DNA from: Qipengyuania nanhaisediminis
GTDB taxonomy: Bacteria; Pseudomonadota; Alphaproteobacteria; Sphingomonadales; Sphingomonadaceae
DNA length: 64,000 nt
Direction of reading: 5' to 3'
NCBI RefSeq assembly: GCF_900115585.1
Contig: NZ_FOWZ01000003.1
Location: forward strand, 310,001 to 374,000
The position numbers were made by a program, and so were the translations under genes. The notes beneath the pieces were generated by a model. The model searched no databases. It was given only the letters and a program-made list of their open reading frames with translations, and was not told the origin of the DNA. Shown piece by piece: positions 1-9,086 of this stretch. Position 1 is the stretch's first letter, and each line of letters starts with the position of its first letter.

Positions 1-503
1 CGTTCGACCGCGCCGACACAGAACCCTGCGAGGTCATAATCACCGCTCGCATACATGCCGGGCATCTCGGCGGTCTCACCCCCTATGAGGGCGCAACCTG
101 CCTGTTTGCAGCCGTTGGCGATGCCGGCGATGACTCGCTCGGCAACGCCATTCTCCAGCTTGCCGGTGGCAAAATAGTCGAGGAAGAACAGTGGCTCCGC
201 GCCCTGGACGATCAGATCGTTCACGCACATCGCGACAAGATCGATCCCGACAGTGTCATGCCGGTCGGTATCGATTGCCAGCTTGAGCTTGGTTCCGACG
301 CCGTCATTGCCTGCGACTAGCAGGGGATCCTTGTACCCCGCCGCCTTGGGATCGAAAAATCCGCCGAAGCCGCCGATCTCGCCGTCGGCACCGGGGCGCA
401 TGGTGGCTTTCACCAGGGGGCCGATCGCCTTGACGAGGGCATTGCCCGCATCGATCGAAACACCCGCCTGTTCGTAGGTGTAGGACTGGTTGTCGCTGCT
501 CAT
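1..503 (-). CDS. purM: Phosphoribosylformylglycinamidine cyclo-ligase (AIR synthetase), partial
   Basis: This is the N-terminal part of PurM, which closes the imidazole ring of FGAM to AIR with ATP in de novo purine synthesis in the cytosol. The minus-strand reading starts [20 protein letters not shown] and contains the family signatures [10 protein letters not shown], the AMCVNDL segment and [11 protein letters not shown]. The gene runs off the left edge of the window, so only about 167 residues are present and the C-terminal domain is missing. The start is the ATG at 501-503, which is divergent from the DUF2066 gene on the other side. In related genomes purM commonly sits beside the DUF2066/hda pair. 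Identification is firm because several motifs agree. Confidence 0.95.
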   Translation of the reverse strand, partial: MSSDNQSYTYEQAGVSIDAGNALVKAIGPLVKATMRPGADGEIGGFGGFFDPKAAGYKDPLLVAGNDGVGTKLKLAIDTDRHDTVGIDLVAMCVNDLIVQGAEPLFFLDYFATGKLENGVAERVIAGIANGCKQAGCALIGGETAEMPGMYASGDYDLAGFCVGAVE

Positions 504-572
504 ATATTGCCCCTCGCGCATTCCCGCTTGGATTTCCAGAAGCGATTGGGCAAAAGGCCCGCTGTTTTCCCC

Positions 573-1844
573 ATGCGGCATCATTTTTCCCTTCCCCGCT
601 CGAAGCGCCTCGCGATCATCGCAGCCGGCATAGCCATGACCGGCGGCGCCGGATGGCTCGCCTATGCGCAGGTGGGTGGGGAGCGCGGGATCGCGCCGAT
701 CGCCTCGTCCACCGACATCGAAGTGTCCGGCATCGAAGTCGACGTCAAAGCCGATTCCGGCCTCGAAGCGCGCGAAGAGGCATGGCGCGAGGCTCAGGTG
801 AAAGCGTGGGAAAAGATCGACGGGCCCAGCCTGCCCGATTCGCAGATCGAGAGCATGGTTTCCGCCATCGTGATCGAGCGTGAGCGTTTAGGGCCGAAAC
901 GATATGTCGCGACGCTTGGCGTGGTGTTCGACCGGGCCCGTGCGGCCAGGTATCTCGGCGCTGAGGGTCGTTCACGCCGCAGCGCGCCGATGCTGTTGCT
1001 TCCCGTAACGATGTCGGGCGGCACCGCCCTGGTCTACGAACAGCGCAATCCCTGGCAGCGCGCCTGGGCGAGCTACCAGGCCGGGGCCAGCCAGATCAAT
1101 TACGTCAGGCCCAGCGGAGCAGGCGGCGATTCGCTGCTGCTAACCTTTGGGCAGACCGGCAGGCGCAGCCGCGTATGGTGGCGCGATATCCTTGATGATT
1201 TCGGGGCGGCGGATGTCCTGATCCCGGTTGCGGAACTGCACTACACCTTCCCTGGCGGGCCGGTGGAAGGGCGCTTCACTGCGCGCCACGGACCCGACAG
1301 CCAGTTCCTCGAGTCATTCACGCTGACGGCGGAAAATCCCGAGCAATTGCCCGCTATGCTGGGACAGGCAGTTCAGCGTTTCGACGCAATCTTTACCGAG
1401 GCACTGGCTGACGGGACGCTTCGCCCGGATCCGACCCTCAATGTTCGCATGGGCGATCTCGATCCGGCGATCGCGCGCCTTGTCGAACTTGGCCGCAGGC
1501 TCAAGGCACAGGATGCCGCTGCAGCGGAACGAGCGGCAACGCCGACTGCCGAGAGCGATGGTACGATTACTGCCGCGCCGATCGATCGGCCTCCACCCGA
1601 AGGTTCGGTGGCACTCTACACGGTCCAGGTCGCCACGCCGGACGCGCCCTCGTTCGATGAAGCGATGGCCGGTATACGCGGCGGGCAGGGTGTGCGCGCT
1701 ATCGGTGTGCGCAGCACTGCCATCGGCGGCACCACCGTACTCACGGTGAGCTATGCCGGATCGATCAATCAGCTTGCGGACGCACTACGCCAGCGCGGTT
1801 TCAATGTTCGCCGGGGAGACAACGCGCTGCTTATCAGCCGTTGA
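573..1844 (+). CDS. DUF2066 domain-containing exported/membrane-anchored protein
   Basis: The product has 423 residues. The N-terminus ([19 protein letters not shown] onward) is a basic stretch followed by a hydrophobic segment ending in AYAQ, so it is likely exported or anchored. The body resembles the DUF2066 family (segment [20 protein letters not shown], then a long mixed alpha/beta region), whose function is unknown. I chose the ATG at 573 because the upstream residues in frame look non-coding and the signal segment then sits at the N-terminus. The stop is 15 bases before hdaA on the same strand, so the two are probably co-transcribed. The order purM, DUF2066, hda is typical of sphingomonads. 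No catalytic residues can be named. Confidence 0.75.
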   Translation: MRHHFSLPRSKRLAIIAAGIAMTGGAGWLAYAQVGGERGIAPIASSTDIEVSGIEVDVKADSGLEAREEAWREAQVKAWEKIDGPSLPDSQIESMVSAIVIERERLGPKRYVATLGVVFDRARAARYLGAEGRSRRSAPMLLLPVTMSGGTALVYEQRNPWQRAWASYQAGASQINYVRPSGAGGDSLLLTFGQTGRRSRVWWRDILDDFGAADVLIPVAELHYTFPGGPVEGRFTARHGPDSQFLESFTLTAENPEQLPAMLGQAVQRFDAIFTEALADGTLRPDPTLNVRMGDLDPAIARLVELGRRLKAQDAAAAERAATPTAESDGTITAAPIDRPPPEGSVALYTVQVATPDAPSFDEAMAGIRGGQGVRAIGVRSTAIGGTTVLTVSYAGSINQLADALRQRGFNVRRGDNALLISR

Positions 1845-1859
1845 GCACCGGATTCGGCC

Positions 1860-2477
1860 ATGTCGCAATCCCAGATCGCCCTTCCTCTGACGCAAGCCGC
1901 ATCGGGCGAGCCGGAACGCATTGTCATCGGTTCGGGCAACCGGTCGGTTGCCGATGCCCTAGCTGCTTCGGATAGCTGGCCCTTCCGCACCGCTATTCTT
2001 GCCGGCCCGCCGCGCTCGGGCAAATCGCTGATCGCGAAATGGTTCGCTTCGCACACCGATGGCGGGGCCATCGACGATGCAGACACCCGCGAGGAAACCG
2101 AGATCTTCCACGCATGGAACCGGGCCCAGGAGGACGGCTACCCGCTGCTGATGACCGTGAGCGAGGGCGGTTGGGACATTTCCTTGCCCGATTTGCGCAG
2201 CCGGATGGGCGCCGCCCTGCAATTGGAGATCGGCCCGCCCGACGATGACATGGCGGCCGATCTGATGCTCAGCCACGCGGCGCAGCGCGGTCTTGCGCTC
2301 GGGGAAGGGGCGCCTGCATACCTGGTCCCGCGCATGGAACGCTCCTATGCCGCAATCGAGCGGATCGTTGCCGAGATCGACCGGCTCAGCCTTGAACGGA
2401 TGGCTCCAGCCACCATGTCGATATGGCGCGACGCGCTCGAGGCTGTCGAAGGCCCTGAACAGGGCCGCTTGCTTTAA
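1860..2477 (+). CDS. hdaA: DnaA-related regulatory protein HdaA
   Basis: A 205-residue AAA+ protein related to the ATPase core of DnaA. Visible signs are LAGPPRSGKSLIAKWFA (Walker A, about residues 43-59), the ISLPDLRSRMGAALQLEIGPPDDDMAADLM segment typical of Hda, and the absence of a DnaA DNA-binding domain IV. Hda family proteins stimulate ATP hydrolysis on DnaA together with the DNA-loaded sliding clamp and so limit re-initiation. The start codon is close behind the DUF2066 gene and the stop is 27 bases before cysE. A QxxL-type clamp-binding peptide would be expected at the N-terminus; MSQSQIALPL is a plausible match. The call rests on family recognition. Confidence 0.88.
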   Translation: MSQSQIALPLTQAASGEPERIVIGSGNRSVADALAASDSWPFRTAILAGPPRSGKSLIAKWFASHTDGGAIDDADTREETEIFHAWNRAQEDGYPLLMTVSEGGWDISLPDLRSRMGAALQLEIGPPDDDMAADLMLSHAAQRGLALGEGAPAYLVPRMERSYAAIERIVAEIDRLSLERMAPATMSIWRDALEAVEGPEQGRLL

Positions 2478-2504
2478 ATTGCCCTTGGTGGGAGAATTAC
2501 CCCG

Positions 2505-3194
2505 ATGCTGGAACGGCTGATAGCCTACCTCGACAGCGTGAAAGCACGCGATCCTGCACCGCGCAGCCGGTGGGAAGTGCTGCTGTATCCGGGCGTGTGG
2601 GCGATGGGTTACCACCGGATCGCGCACTGGCTGTTCGAAGCGCAGCTGTTCTTCCTGGCGCGCCTCGTCAACCACTGGAGCCGGATGGTCACCGGCATCG
2701 ATATCCATCCGGGTGCCAAGATCGGCCGCAATTTCTTCATCGACCACGGTTTTTCCGTGATCGGCGAAACGGCGGAGATCGGCGACAACGTCACCATGTA
2801 CCAGTGCGTGACGCTGGGTGGCACCAATCCGACCAACGGGAAGGGCGGCAAACGCCATCCCACGATTGCAGACAACGTCATTATCGGGTCCGGCGCGCAG
2901 GTGATCGGGCCGATCACGGTCGGCAACCGGGCCCGTATCGGCGCGAATGCCGTGGTTACCGACGATGTGCCCGAAGGCGCAACGATGGTCGGTCTCAAGG
3001 CCCGCAGCACGCTGGTTCCGGCAGAGGACTGGATCAAGGAATTCATTCCCTACGGCACGCCATGCGACGATCCGTGCGAACCGAGCCGCGATTGCATCGA
3101 GAAACTCGAGGCCGAGCTCAAGTCGCTGAAGGATGAAATCGCGGCGCTCAGGGCGGAGCGGGAGCCGGATCAGCGTAGCGGGACCGACGATTGA
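2505..3194 (+). CDS. cysE: Serine O-acetyltransferase (EpsC-type)
   Basis: Transfers acetyl from acetyl-CoA to L-serine to give O-acetylserine, the precursor for cysteine. The 229-residue protein has a short N-terminal helical part and a left-handed beta-helix made of hexapeptide repeats: DIHPGAKIGRNFFIDHG, then VIGETAEIGDNVTMYQCVTLGG, and IGSGAQVIGPITVG. The His of FIDHG and the GGT loop are the usual active-site features. The C-terminus carries an extra charged helical tail (EKLEAELKSLKDEIAALRAE) that could form a coiled coil. The stop codon overlaps the ATG of the next gene (TGATG at 3192-3196), indicating translational coupling with the DUF2794 gene. Confidence 0.93.
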   Translation: MLERLIAYLDSVKARDPAPRSRWEVLLYPGVWAMGYHRIAHWLFEAQLFFLARLVNHWSRMVTGIDIHPGAKIGRNFFIDHGFSVIGETAEIGDNVTMYQCVTLGGTNPTNGKGGKRHPTIADNVIIGSGAQVIGPITVGNRARIGANAVVTDDVPEGATMVGLKARSTLVPAEDWIKEFIPYGTPCDDPCEPSRDCIEKLEAELKSLKDEIAALRAEREPDQRSGTDD

Positions 3195-3544
3195 TGAACT
3201 TCGCCGGTGACAAGATCGTCGCCTTTCCTGGTCGCAAACCGTTGCAGGTCGGGTTTTCCCGCGAAGAACTGACCCGCATCCTCGATCTCTACGGACGGAT
3301 GGTCGCGGCTGGCGAATGGCGGGACTATGCCATGGATTTCACGCGCGATGTCGCAGTTTTCGCGGCCTTTCGCCGCGCTGCAGAACGTCCGCAGGCACGG
3401 ATCGAAAAGCGTCCCTCGCTGCGCGGCAAGCAGGGCATGTGGACCCTTTATGGCGAGCATGGGCAGGTGCTCAAACGCGGGCACGAATTGCCCGGCGTGA
3501 TGGCTCCGATCGAACGCCGCCTCCTCAAGGCAATCGACGACTGA
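3194..3544 (+). CDS. DUF2794 family protein
   Basis: A small 116-residue soluble protein. The sequence FSREELTRILDLYGRMVAAGEWRDYAMDF, a central FRRAAERPQARIEKRP and an acidic/helical end match the DUF2794 family, which is widespread in alphaproteobacteria and has no assigned function. The ATG at 3194 overlaps the cysE stop codon, so it is translated from the same message; a TTG three bases earlier is possible but unnecessary. No signal peptide or membrane segment is seen. A strong hairpin immediately downstream ends the operon. Confidence 0.8.
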   Translation: MNFAGDKIVAFPGRKPLQVGFSREELTRILDLYGRMVAAGEWRDYAMDFTRDVAVFAAFRRAAERPQARIEKRPSLRGKQGMWTLYGEHGQVLKRGHELPGVMAPIERRLLKAIDD

Positions 3545-3553
3545 GCGTGCGAA

Positions 3554-3581
3554 AAAGGCCCGCACCGAAGTGCAGGCCTTT
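3554..3581. terminator. Bidirectional intrinsic terminator between DUF2794 gene and membrane-protein gene
   Basis: The arms AAAGGCCCGCAC and GTGCAGGCCTTT are separated by a four-base loop. Read on the minus strand the stem pairs throughout (one G-U) around a TTCG tetraloop and is followed by a run of T, so it is the better terminator for the minus-strand gene. On the plus strand it has one mismatch and can end the cysE operon. Confidence 0.75.
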
Positions 3582-3604
3582 CCCCTTGTGAGCAGGTATG
3601 GACC

Positions 3605-4747
3605 TCAGGCCGTAGCGGGAAGCTTGGTCTTGAGGTCGGAAGGTAGCCCCTGAACCACCGCACGGCGGATCGGCGTCCACAATGCGCTGAGCGTCAGCAG
3701 GGCCGAACCGATCACCAGTGCGGTCAGCGCAAAGTTCAACTCCACCGCTCCGAACTCGCGGAACAGGAAGGTCAGCGCGATCAGCACATAGGCCAAGGCC
3801 GAGACGAGCAACGCGCGGCGGTCGATGGCGAGTGCCACGATCCCGAAGACGATATAGACCGCCAGAACCAGCACGGCGGCCAGCGCCCCGATGTTGTCGC
3901 CTTCGGTCACCCCGATGAGAGCGAAAACAGGATGGGCGATCATCGGCGCGGCGAGCAGATGCAGCCAGAAAGCGACGTCGCTGCGGCGGGTCTCGCGCTT
4001 GGGATCGCTGATATCCCAGCGCATCGCAAAGCCGAAGACGACCAGTCCTGCGACGAACACGAGAGAAAGCAGGACGTTCTCAATATTGGCCGTATCGGGG
4101 CCGATGATCGCGACGATAAGCGCTATCGCCGTGCCCGCGATCGCAGCAGTGCCTGCCGCGATGGTGATCGGGACCATGAAGCGTTTCCAGTGCATCCAGG
4201 CGAAGCCTGCGGTGATGAGCAGGGCGAGGCTGGCCCACAGGAATCCGATGGTTGAGCTGCGCTCCGTCCCGCTTTCCATGTAGGCCATGATGCCGCCAAG
4301 CTGCGAAAGGAACACGCCTCCGACGAAGGCCAGCAGCAGGATGATGCTGGGCAGGGCCATGCGCCGTTTGAGGGTGAAGAATTCGGCGAGCAACCAGGCT
4401 GTAACAGCAACGCCCAGTGCAGCGAAGCTTAAGCCCATGCCTCGCGCGACGGCCATGGCGCTACGATTATTCTCCCACCAATCGGGATCGCTGTTGATTT
4501 CGTTCCAGGACGGGGCAGGCCAGATCGCGCCGGCAATAGCCTGGCCGATGGCGCCCATGGCCACCAGCATGATGATCACCCCGATGGTCACGAATATATC
4601 GTTGAACCCGGTGATGAGGCGGAAATGTTCCGCGTCGGCTGGCACTGCATCACGCATCGAGGCGACGTGCGCGCGTAGAGCGTCGACGGCCTCCTGGCTG
4701 ATGGCGCCCGAAGCCACAGCGGAATTCAGGTCTTCCTGATTGTACAT
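3605..4747 (-). CDS. Multi-pass membrane protein of unknown function
   Basis: A protein of 380 residues starting MYNQEDLNSAVASGAISQEAVDALRAHV. After an N-terminal soluble helical segment of about 55 residues it has about ten hydrophobic segments (for example ITGFNDIFVTIGVIIMLVAMGAIG and FAALGVAVTAWLLAEFFTL). The arrangement of a soluble N-terminus plus a membrane domain recalls DUF2157-type proteins, but I cannot name the family with confidence. The ATG at 4745-4747 is preceded by GGGGAGAGACC, a good ribosome-binding site, so I prefer it to an ATG 24 bases upstream. The gene is monocistronic, ends at the hairpin at 3554-3581, and has no catalytic motif that I can see. Confidence 0.75.
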   Translation of the reverse strand: MYNQEDLNSAVASGAISQEAVDALRAHVASMRDAVPADAEHFRLITGFNDIFVTIGVIIMLVAMGAIGQAIAGAIWPAPSWNEINSDPDWWENNRSAMAVARGMGLSFAALGVAVTAWLLAEFFTLKRRMALPSIILLLAFVGGVFLSQLGGIMAYMESGTERSSTIGFLWASLALLITAGFAWMHWKRFMVPITIAAGTAAIAGTAIALIVAIIGPDTANIENVLLSLVFVAGLVVFGFAMRWDISDPKRETRRSDVAFWLHLLAAPMIAHPVFALIGVTEGDNIGALAAVLVLAVYIVFGIVALAIDRRALLVSALAYVLIALTFLFREFGAVELNFALTALVIGSALLTLSALWTPIRRAVVQGLPSDLKTKLPATA

Positions 4748-4834
4748 GGTCTCTCCCCATTGAGTGACCACGGGTGATACGCTTGGTGTATTAATACGTC
4801 AATACGGTGGTCTTAAATCACTCTCCACAAACGA

Positions 4835-4870
4835 AAAACCCCGCCGCATCCTTGGGTGCGGCGGGGTTTT
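4835..4870 (-). terminator. Intrinsic terminator of the SDR gene
   Basis: A 14-base perfect stem (AAAACCCCGCCGCA and its complement TGCGGCGGGGTTTT) surrounds an 8-base loop, with T-rich sequence on the minus-strand exit side. It lies 20 bases beyond the stop of the SDR gene and about 90 bases upstream of the membrane-protein start. Confidence 0.88.
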
Positions 4871-4890
4871 CGCTAGTTCGGGAAGGGGCT

Positions 4891-5820
4891 TTAGCCGCGA
4901 GCGCTGCTCGGGCCGGTTCCGGTCACCTTCTGCATGGCGGTCAGGATCGCACCCGACTGCTCGCTGCCCGACTGCGGGGCCTTGAGGTTCGAGAATTCGC
5001 TGATCTTGTCCCAGTTGGCGGCAAAACCTTCGACCGTACGCTCGCCATCGGGCAGCCAGACAGCGTCGTTCATGACGGTCCATGCCGAGTGGAAGCCGCC
5101 GGCACCCGCGCCGACGATGGCGTTGGTCGGTGCATCTTCGCTGACGAGGAAGAGGGCAGCCGGAACCACGTTCACCGGATCGAACAGCTTGAAGGCTTCT
5201 TCGGGGAAGAGGTCTTCGGTCATGCGAGTGCCCGCGACCGGCGACAGCGTGTTGACCTTGATGTTGTACTTCGCGCCTTCGAGGGCCAGCGTCTTGGTCA
5301 GGCCGGCAAGGCCCAGCTTGGCTGCGCCGTAATTGGCCTGGCCGAAGTTACCGAACAGGCCGGTCGACGACGCGGTCATCATGATGCGGCCGTAGGCCTG
5401 CTCACGCATGAGTTCCCAGCAAGCCTTGGTGACGAAAGCCGAACCGGTCAGGTGGACCTTGAGGACGAACTCGAAATCTTCCGGGCTCATCTTGGCGAAG
5501 GTCTTGTCGCGCAGGACGCCTGCATTGTTGAGCAGGATATGCACGCCGCCCCACTTCTGCTTGGCGTCGGCGACCATCTTTTCCATCTGGTCGTATTCGG
5601 TAACCGAGCCGCCGTTCGACATCGCCTCGCCGCCCATCTTCTCGATTTCCTCGACGACCTGGAGGGCCATGTCGGAGTGGCCGGTACCGTCGCGTGCACC
5701 GCCGAGATCGTTGACGACGACCTTCGCGCCGCGGCGCGCGAGTTCAAGCGCATATTCGCGGCCAAGCCCGCCGCCTGCGCCGGTTACGATGGCTACCTTG
5801 TCCTTGAAATCGATGCTCAT
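4891..5820 (-). CDS. SDR family dehydrogenase, (3R)-hydroxyacyl-CoA dehydrogenase-like
   Basis: A 309-residue short-chain dehydrogenase. The NAD(P) site [17 protein letters not shown] lies at about residues 9-25, the NNAG motif at about 97-100, the catalytic serine in [10 protein letters not shown] and the Tyr/Lys pair in NYGAAKLGL. The segment [26 protein letters not shown] and overall length match the dehydrogenase domain of peroxisomal multifunctional enzyme type 2-like proteins, which oxidise (3R)-hydroxyacyl-CoA in fatty-acid breakdown. The C-terminal extension after residue 245 is typical of that group. It is transcribed alone and ends at a strong terminator. The substrate is inferred from family resemblance only. 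Confidence 0.85.
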   Translation of the reverse strand: MSIDFKDKVAIVTGAGGGLGREYALELARRGAKVVVNDLGGARDGTGHSDMALQVVEEIEKMGGEAMSNGGSVTEYDQMEKMVADAKQKWGGVHILLNNAGVLRDKTFAKMSPEDFEFVLKVHLTGSAFVTKACWELMREQAYGRIMMTASSTGLFGNFGQANYGAAKLGLAGLTKTLALEGAKYNIKVNTLSPVAGTRMTEDLFPEEAFKLFDPVNVVPAALFLVSEDAPTNAIVGAGAGGFHSAWTVMNDAVWLPDGERTVEGFAANWDKISEFSNLKAPQSGSEQSGAILTAMQKVTGTGPSSARG

Positions 5821-5955
5821 GGGTGGGGGCTCCTGCTTTGTCGTTTACGTAAAGGTCAATTGTGCGCTGCGGCGTGGCATTTTTGCGTGCATCTTGCAAC
5901 CGTATGCGCGGCGATCCGCCATGCCGTAGGGGCAGGGCGAAGACGAAGCGAGCGC

Positions 5956-6624
5956 CTACAGCGTTTCGAGGGCGGAAATGAGGCGATCGAGCGATTCGAT
6001 AACGGTATCCGCGCCCAGTTCGTGTGGCGGCTTGTCGCAATAGCCGTACGCCGCAGCGATTACCGGAGCGTCCGCCGCCCGTGCAGCACGGACATCGTAG
6101 GAGCTGTCGCCAACGAAGGCCATCGGGCCGCCGCCGCACCGTTTGCGTGCCTCGATCACCGCATCCGGTTCGGGCTTTGCGCGGCCCTTGCCCATGGTAT
6201 CGCCGCCGATGATCGTCTCGAACCGGTCGGCAAGGCCCAGGGTCGTGAGGATATCGCGCGCAAAGCCTTCGAACTTGTTGGTGACCACGGCCATCTTCAC
6301 ACCGCGCTCGGCCAGTGCGTCGAGCGTCTCGACTGCAGGGGGATAGGGCCGCGAATGCACCGCGTTGTTTTCCGCGTAATAGCCCAGCATCTGCTTGTAG
6401 AGGCGCCGGAACTCATCCTCGGGCAGACCGCCTTGCTGGTCCACCGCGCGGGCCAGCATGATCTTGGCCCCGCCACCGATGAGGTCGCTCGCATGGTCCG
6501 CAGGGACAGGGTCGAATCCGCCCAGTTTCAGGGCATGGTTCACCGCAGCGCCAAGATCGCGGTGCGTTTCGAGGAGCGTGCCGTCGAGGTCGAAGCCGAC
6601 CGATTGAAAGGGAAATGCCGTCAT
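5956..6624 (-). CDS. gph: Phosphoglycolate phosphatase-like HAD hydrolase
   Basis: A 222-residue haloacid dehalogenase-superfamily phosphatase. Motif I is GFDLDGTLLET (nucleophile and acid Asp, about residues 9-19), motif II VVTNKFEGFA, motif III lysine in GKGRAKPEPDAV, and motif IV FVGDSSYDVRAARAA. These match Gph/PGP proteins, which dephosphorylate 2-phosphoglycolate. The ATG at 6622-6624 gives a start just before the first beta strand. It is divergent from glmU, with only 60 bases between the two starts, so promoters must overlap. The alternative is a general HAD phosphatase acting on another small phosphoester. Confidence 0.87.
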   Translation of the reverse strand: MTAFPFQSVGFDLDGTLLETHRDLGAAVNHALKLGGFDPVPADHASDLIGGGAKIMLARAVDQQGGLPEDEFRRLYKQMLGYYAENNAVHSRPYPPAVETLDALAERGVKMAVVTNKFEGFARDILTTLGLADRFETIIGGDTMGKGRAKPEPDAVIEARKRCGGGPMAFVGDSSYDVRAARAADAPVIAAAYGYCDKPPHELGADTVIESLDRLISALETL

Positions 6625-6684
6625 GGCCTCAGGCGTTGCAGGATGGTTCTTCAATCCGCAAGCATTTGGTGGCATGGCCGCGTC

Positions 6685-8052
6685 ATGAGCCAGACCAGAC
6701 ACTTCGCCGCCGTCATCCTTGCAGCAGGCAAGGGCACCCGCATGAAGAGCGAACTTCACAAGGTACTCCATCCGATTGCCGGGCGTTCGATGCTGCACCA
6801 CCTGATGGCGAGCGTCGACAGCCTGTCGCCCGATCACAAGGTCGTGGTCGTCGGGGCGGGGCGCGAGCAGCTGGAACAGGCACTTGGCCACGATGCGCGC
6901 ACCTGCCTGCAGGAACCGCAGCTCGGGACCGGACATGCCGTCCAGCAGGCGCAGGAACAGCTTGCTGGTTATTCCGGCGACGTGTTGATCATGTACGGCG
7001 ACGTACCCTTCGTGCGCGCAGCCACGATGGGGGCGATGCTCGATCGGCTTAATGCGGACGATGCGCCGGCTGCCGTCGTGCTTGCGTTCGAGCCGGAAGA
7101 TCCGCTCGCCTATGGCCGTGTCATTACCGATGATGACGGGCGTATTTCGAAGATGGTCGAATTCAAGGACGCCGACGAGAGCGAGCGCGCTTGCCACTTG
7201 TGCAATTCGGGCCTGATGGCCGCAAAGGCGGACGACCTGTGGGCGCTGCTCGACAGGGTCGGAAACGACAATGCGCAGGGCGAATACTACCTCCCCGACA
7301 TCGTCAATATCGCCATCGGTGACGGGCGCGTGTGCGCAGCTGTCACGACTGATGATCCGAATGAAGTCGCCGGTATCAATTCGCGCAGCGAGCTCGCAGC
7401 GGCAGAAGCGCAATGGCAGCGCGAACAGCGCGAACACTGGATGGCCGAAGGCGCGACCCTGCGCGCGCCGGAAACCGTTTTCTTCAGCTACGACACCGAA
7501 CTGGCCCCCGACGTGACGATCGAACCCAATGTCGTTTTCGGACCGGGCGTGAAGGTCGCGAGCGGGGCGACCATCCGTGCCTTCAGCCACCTCGAGGGGG
7601 CGAGCGTCGGTGAAGGTTGCGAAGTCGGCCCCTATGCCCGCCTTCGTCCTGGTGCGGTGATGGAAACCGGCAGCAAGGTCGGCAATTTCGTTGAAATGAA
7701 AAAGGCCGTGCTTGGCGAAGGTGCCAAGGCCAACCATCTCACCTATCTTGGCGACGCCACCGTTGGTGCGGGCGCGAACATCGGCGCAGGTACTATCACC
7801 TGCAATTACGATGGCTATTTCAAGCACCAGACGACGATCGGCGAGCGGGCCTTTATCGGATCGAACAGCGCGCTGATCGCGCCGGTCACTATCGGGGCGG
7901 ACGCAATCGTCGCTGCGGGAAGCGCAGTCAGCCGCGACGTGGCGCCTGGCGAACTTCGCATGGTCCGCGCAGAGCAGATGGTGAAACCTGGCTGGGCGGA
8001 TCGTTTTCACGACACCATGAAAAAGAAGAAGGCGGCGGCGAAGAAGGGCTGA
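6685..8052 (+). CDS. glmU: Bifunctional GlcNAc-1-phosphate uridyltransferase / glucosamine-1-phosphate acetyltransferase
   Basis: Makes UDP-GlcNAc for peptidoglycan and lipopolysaccharide: acetylates glucosamine-1-P and then adds UMP. The 455-residue protein has the N-terminal nucleotidyltransferase domain with LAAGKGTRMKSELHKVLHPIAG at about residues 12-33, YGDVPF near 105 and NSGLMAA, then a C-terminal beta-helix with the acetyltransferase signature KKAVLGEGAKANHLTYLGDA and the CNYDGYFKHQT segment. It ends in a Lys/Ala-rich tail (MKKKKAAAKKG). The start ATG at 6685 fits the conserved N-terminus. The HNH gene begins 6 bases after its stop, suggesting co-transcription. Confidence 0.97.
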   Translation: MSQTRHFAAVILAAGKGTRMKSELHKVLHPIAGRSMLHHLMASVDSLSPDHKVVVVGAGREQLEQALGHDARTCLQEPQLGTGHAVQQAQEQLAGYSGDVLIMYGDVPFVRAATMGAMLDRLNADDAPAAVVLAFEPEDPLAYGRVITDDDGRISKMVEFKDADESERACHLCNSGLMAAKADDLWALLDRVGNDNAQGEYYLPDIVNIAIGDGRVCAAVTTDDPNEVAGINSRSELAAAEAQWQREQREHWMAEGATLRAPETVFFSYDTELAPDVTIEPNVVFGPGVKVASGATIRAFSHLEGASVGEGCEVGPYARLRPGAVMETGSKVGNFVEMKKAVLGEGAKANHLTYLGDATVGAGANIGAGTITCNYDGYFKHQTTIGERAFIGSNSALIAPVTIGADAIVAAGSAVSRDVAPGELRMVRAEQMVKPGWADRFHDTMKKKKAAAKKG

Positions 8053-8057
8053 ACGCC

Positions 8058-8327
8058 TTGGATAATCGCTGCTGGCTGTGCGAACGCCCGCTGGGGCGTA
8101 AGGTCCAGCAGCATCACACAGTTCCCAAGGCGAAGAAGGGCCGCGCGACCGTGGCCGTGCATCCCATTTGTCACCGCGCCATCCACGCAAATTTCACCAA
8201 TGCGCAGCTTGCGCGGATCGGGGAGGATCGCGCCGCCCTGCTCGAAGATGAGGCGTTGGCGAAGTTTGTGGACTGGGTTTCGGACAAGCCGCCCGATTTC
8301 CATGCTCCGACCCGACGCCCGAAGTAG
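8058..8327 (+). CDS. Small HNH-type protein
   Basis: An 89-residue protein beginning MDNRCWLCERPLGRKVQQHHTVPKAKKG. It has CxxC at residues 5-8, the HH of an HNH beta-beta-alpha motif at 19-20, and HPICHRAIHANF near residues 35-46, which together would form a zinc/metal centre as in HNH nucleases. The only good start codon is the TTG at 8058, 6 bases after glmU, giving likely coupling. Family members of this size are common next to housekeeping genes in sphingomonads but have no assigned role. Nuclease activity is possible, not shown. Confidence 0.7.
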   Translation: MDNRCWLCERPLGRKVQQHHTVPKAKKGRATVAVHPICHRAIHANFTNAQLARIGEDRAALLEDEALAKFVDWVSDKPPDFHAPTRRPK

Positions 8328-8392
8328 GTCGTTTGGCGGAACAGGCTTCCATTCCCCGGCGTTGGGAAGGAAACGCAAGGGAGCATGGCTTC

Positions 8393-9025
8393 ATGAAATT
8401 CTGGAAATACGCCGCTGCTGGCGCAGCAGTCCTGTCCATCGGTGCGGCGGGTGCTTACGCGCAATATCGCAACTCGGTCGACGAGCCGGATTACTCGCTC
8501 GTATCCGAAGACGGCGATATTCAGCTTCGCGAATATGCGCCGATGATTGTGGCGGAAGTGACGCATACCGGCGATCGCAGGCGCGCGCTCAACGCGGGCT
8601 TCCGGCGCCTTGCTGCCTATATTTTCGCGCAGGATCGCCCGGGTAAGGAGATCGCGATGACAAGCCCCGTTATGCAGGACCAGGGCGAAAAGATCGCCAT
8701 GACCTCACCTGTATTGCAGGATGGTGGTGACACCAGCGGTAGCTGGCGTACGCGCTTCGTGATGCCTTCCGAATACACGATGGAAACGCTGCCCACCCCG
8801 CCCGACGACGTGACGCTGGTCGAAATGCCGCCGCGCAAGGTTGCCGCGATACGTTTTTCGGGGCGGGGGTCGAGCGATGACCTGGCCGCACGCGAGCAGG
8901 AATTACGCGCGTGGATCGCAGATCGCGATCTCACCATTGCCGGCCCTGCGGAATTCGCTTTCTACGATGCGCCCATGGTCCCGCCGCCGCTGAGGCGCAA
9001 CGAGGTCATCATCCCCGTGGAATAG
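8393..9025 (+). CDS. SOUL family heme-binding protein, exported
   Basis: A 210-residue protein with an N-terminal hydrophobic segment (MKFWKYAAAGAAVLSIGAAG) ending in AYAQ, so a cleaved signal peptide or anchor is likely. The rest matches the SOUL heme-binding family: YSLVSEDGDIQLREYAPMIVAEV, then RLAAYIFAQDR, IAMTSPV repeated twice (residues about 87-93 and 99-105), and the FxMPSEYTMETLP segment. SOUL proteins bind heme or tetrapyrroles; the physiological role in bacteria is unclear. The ATG at 8393 is chosen because it gives the signal peptide. A terminator hairpin follows the stop by about 12 bases. Confidence 0.85.
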   Translation: MKFWKYAAAGAAVLSIGAAGAYAQYRNSVDEPDYSLVSEDGDIQLREYAPMIVAEVTHTGDRRRALNAGFRRLAAYIFAQDRPGKEIAMTSPVMQDQGEKIAMTSPVLQDGGDTSGSWRTRFVMPSEYTMETLPTPPDDVTLVEMPPRKVAAIRFSGRGSSDDLAAREQELRAWIADRDLTIAGPAEFAFYDAPMVPPPLRRNEVIIPVE

Positions 9026-9037
9026 GCGCGGAAACGA

Positions 9038-9065
9038 AAAGGGGCGACCGAGAGGTCGCCCCTTT
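9038..9065. terminator. Bidirectional terminator between SOUL gene and prolyl oligopeptidase gene
   Basis: AAAGGGGCGACC and GGTCGCCCCTTT form a perfect 12-base stem around a GAGA tetraloop. It stands between two convergent genes and has A-rich and T-rich flanks suitable for both directions. Confidence 0.88.
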
Positions 9066-9086
9066 CTTCTTGGTCCGAACCGAATC

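Noticed and set aside
4807..6684. N-terminal extension of the glmU frame by about 625 codons
   Set aside because: It is antisense to the SDR and phosphatase genes, and GlmU starts naturally at 6685.
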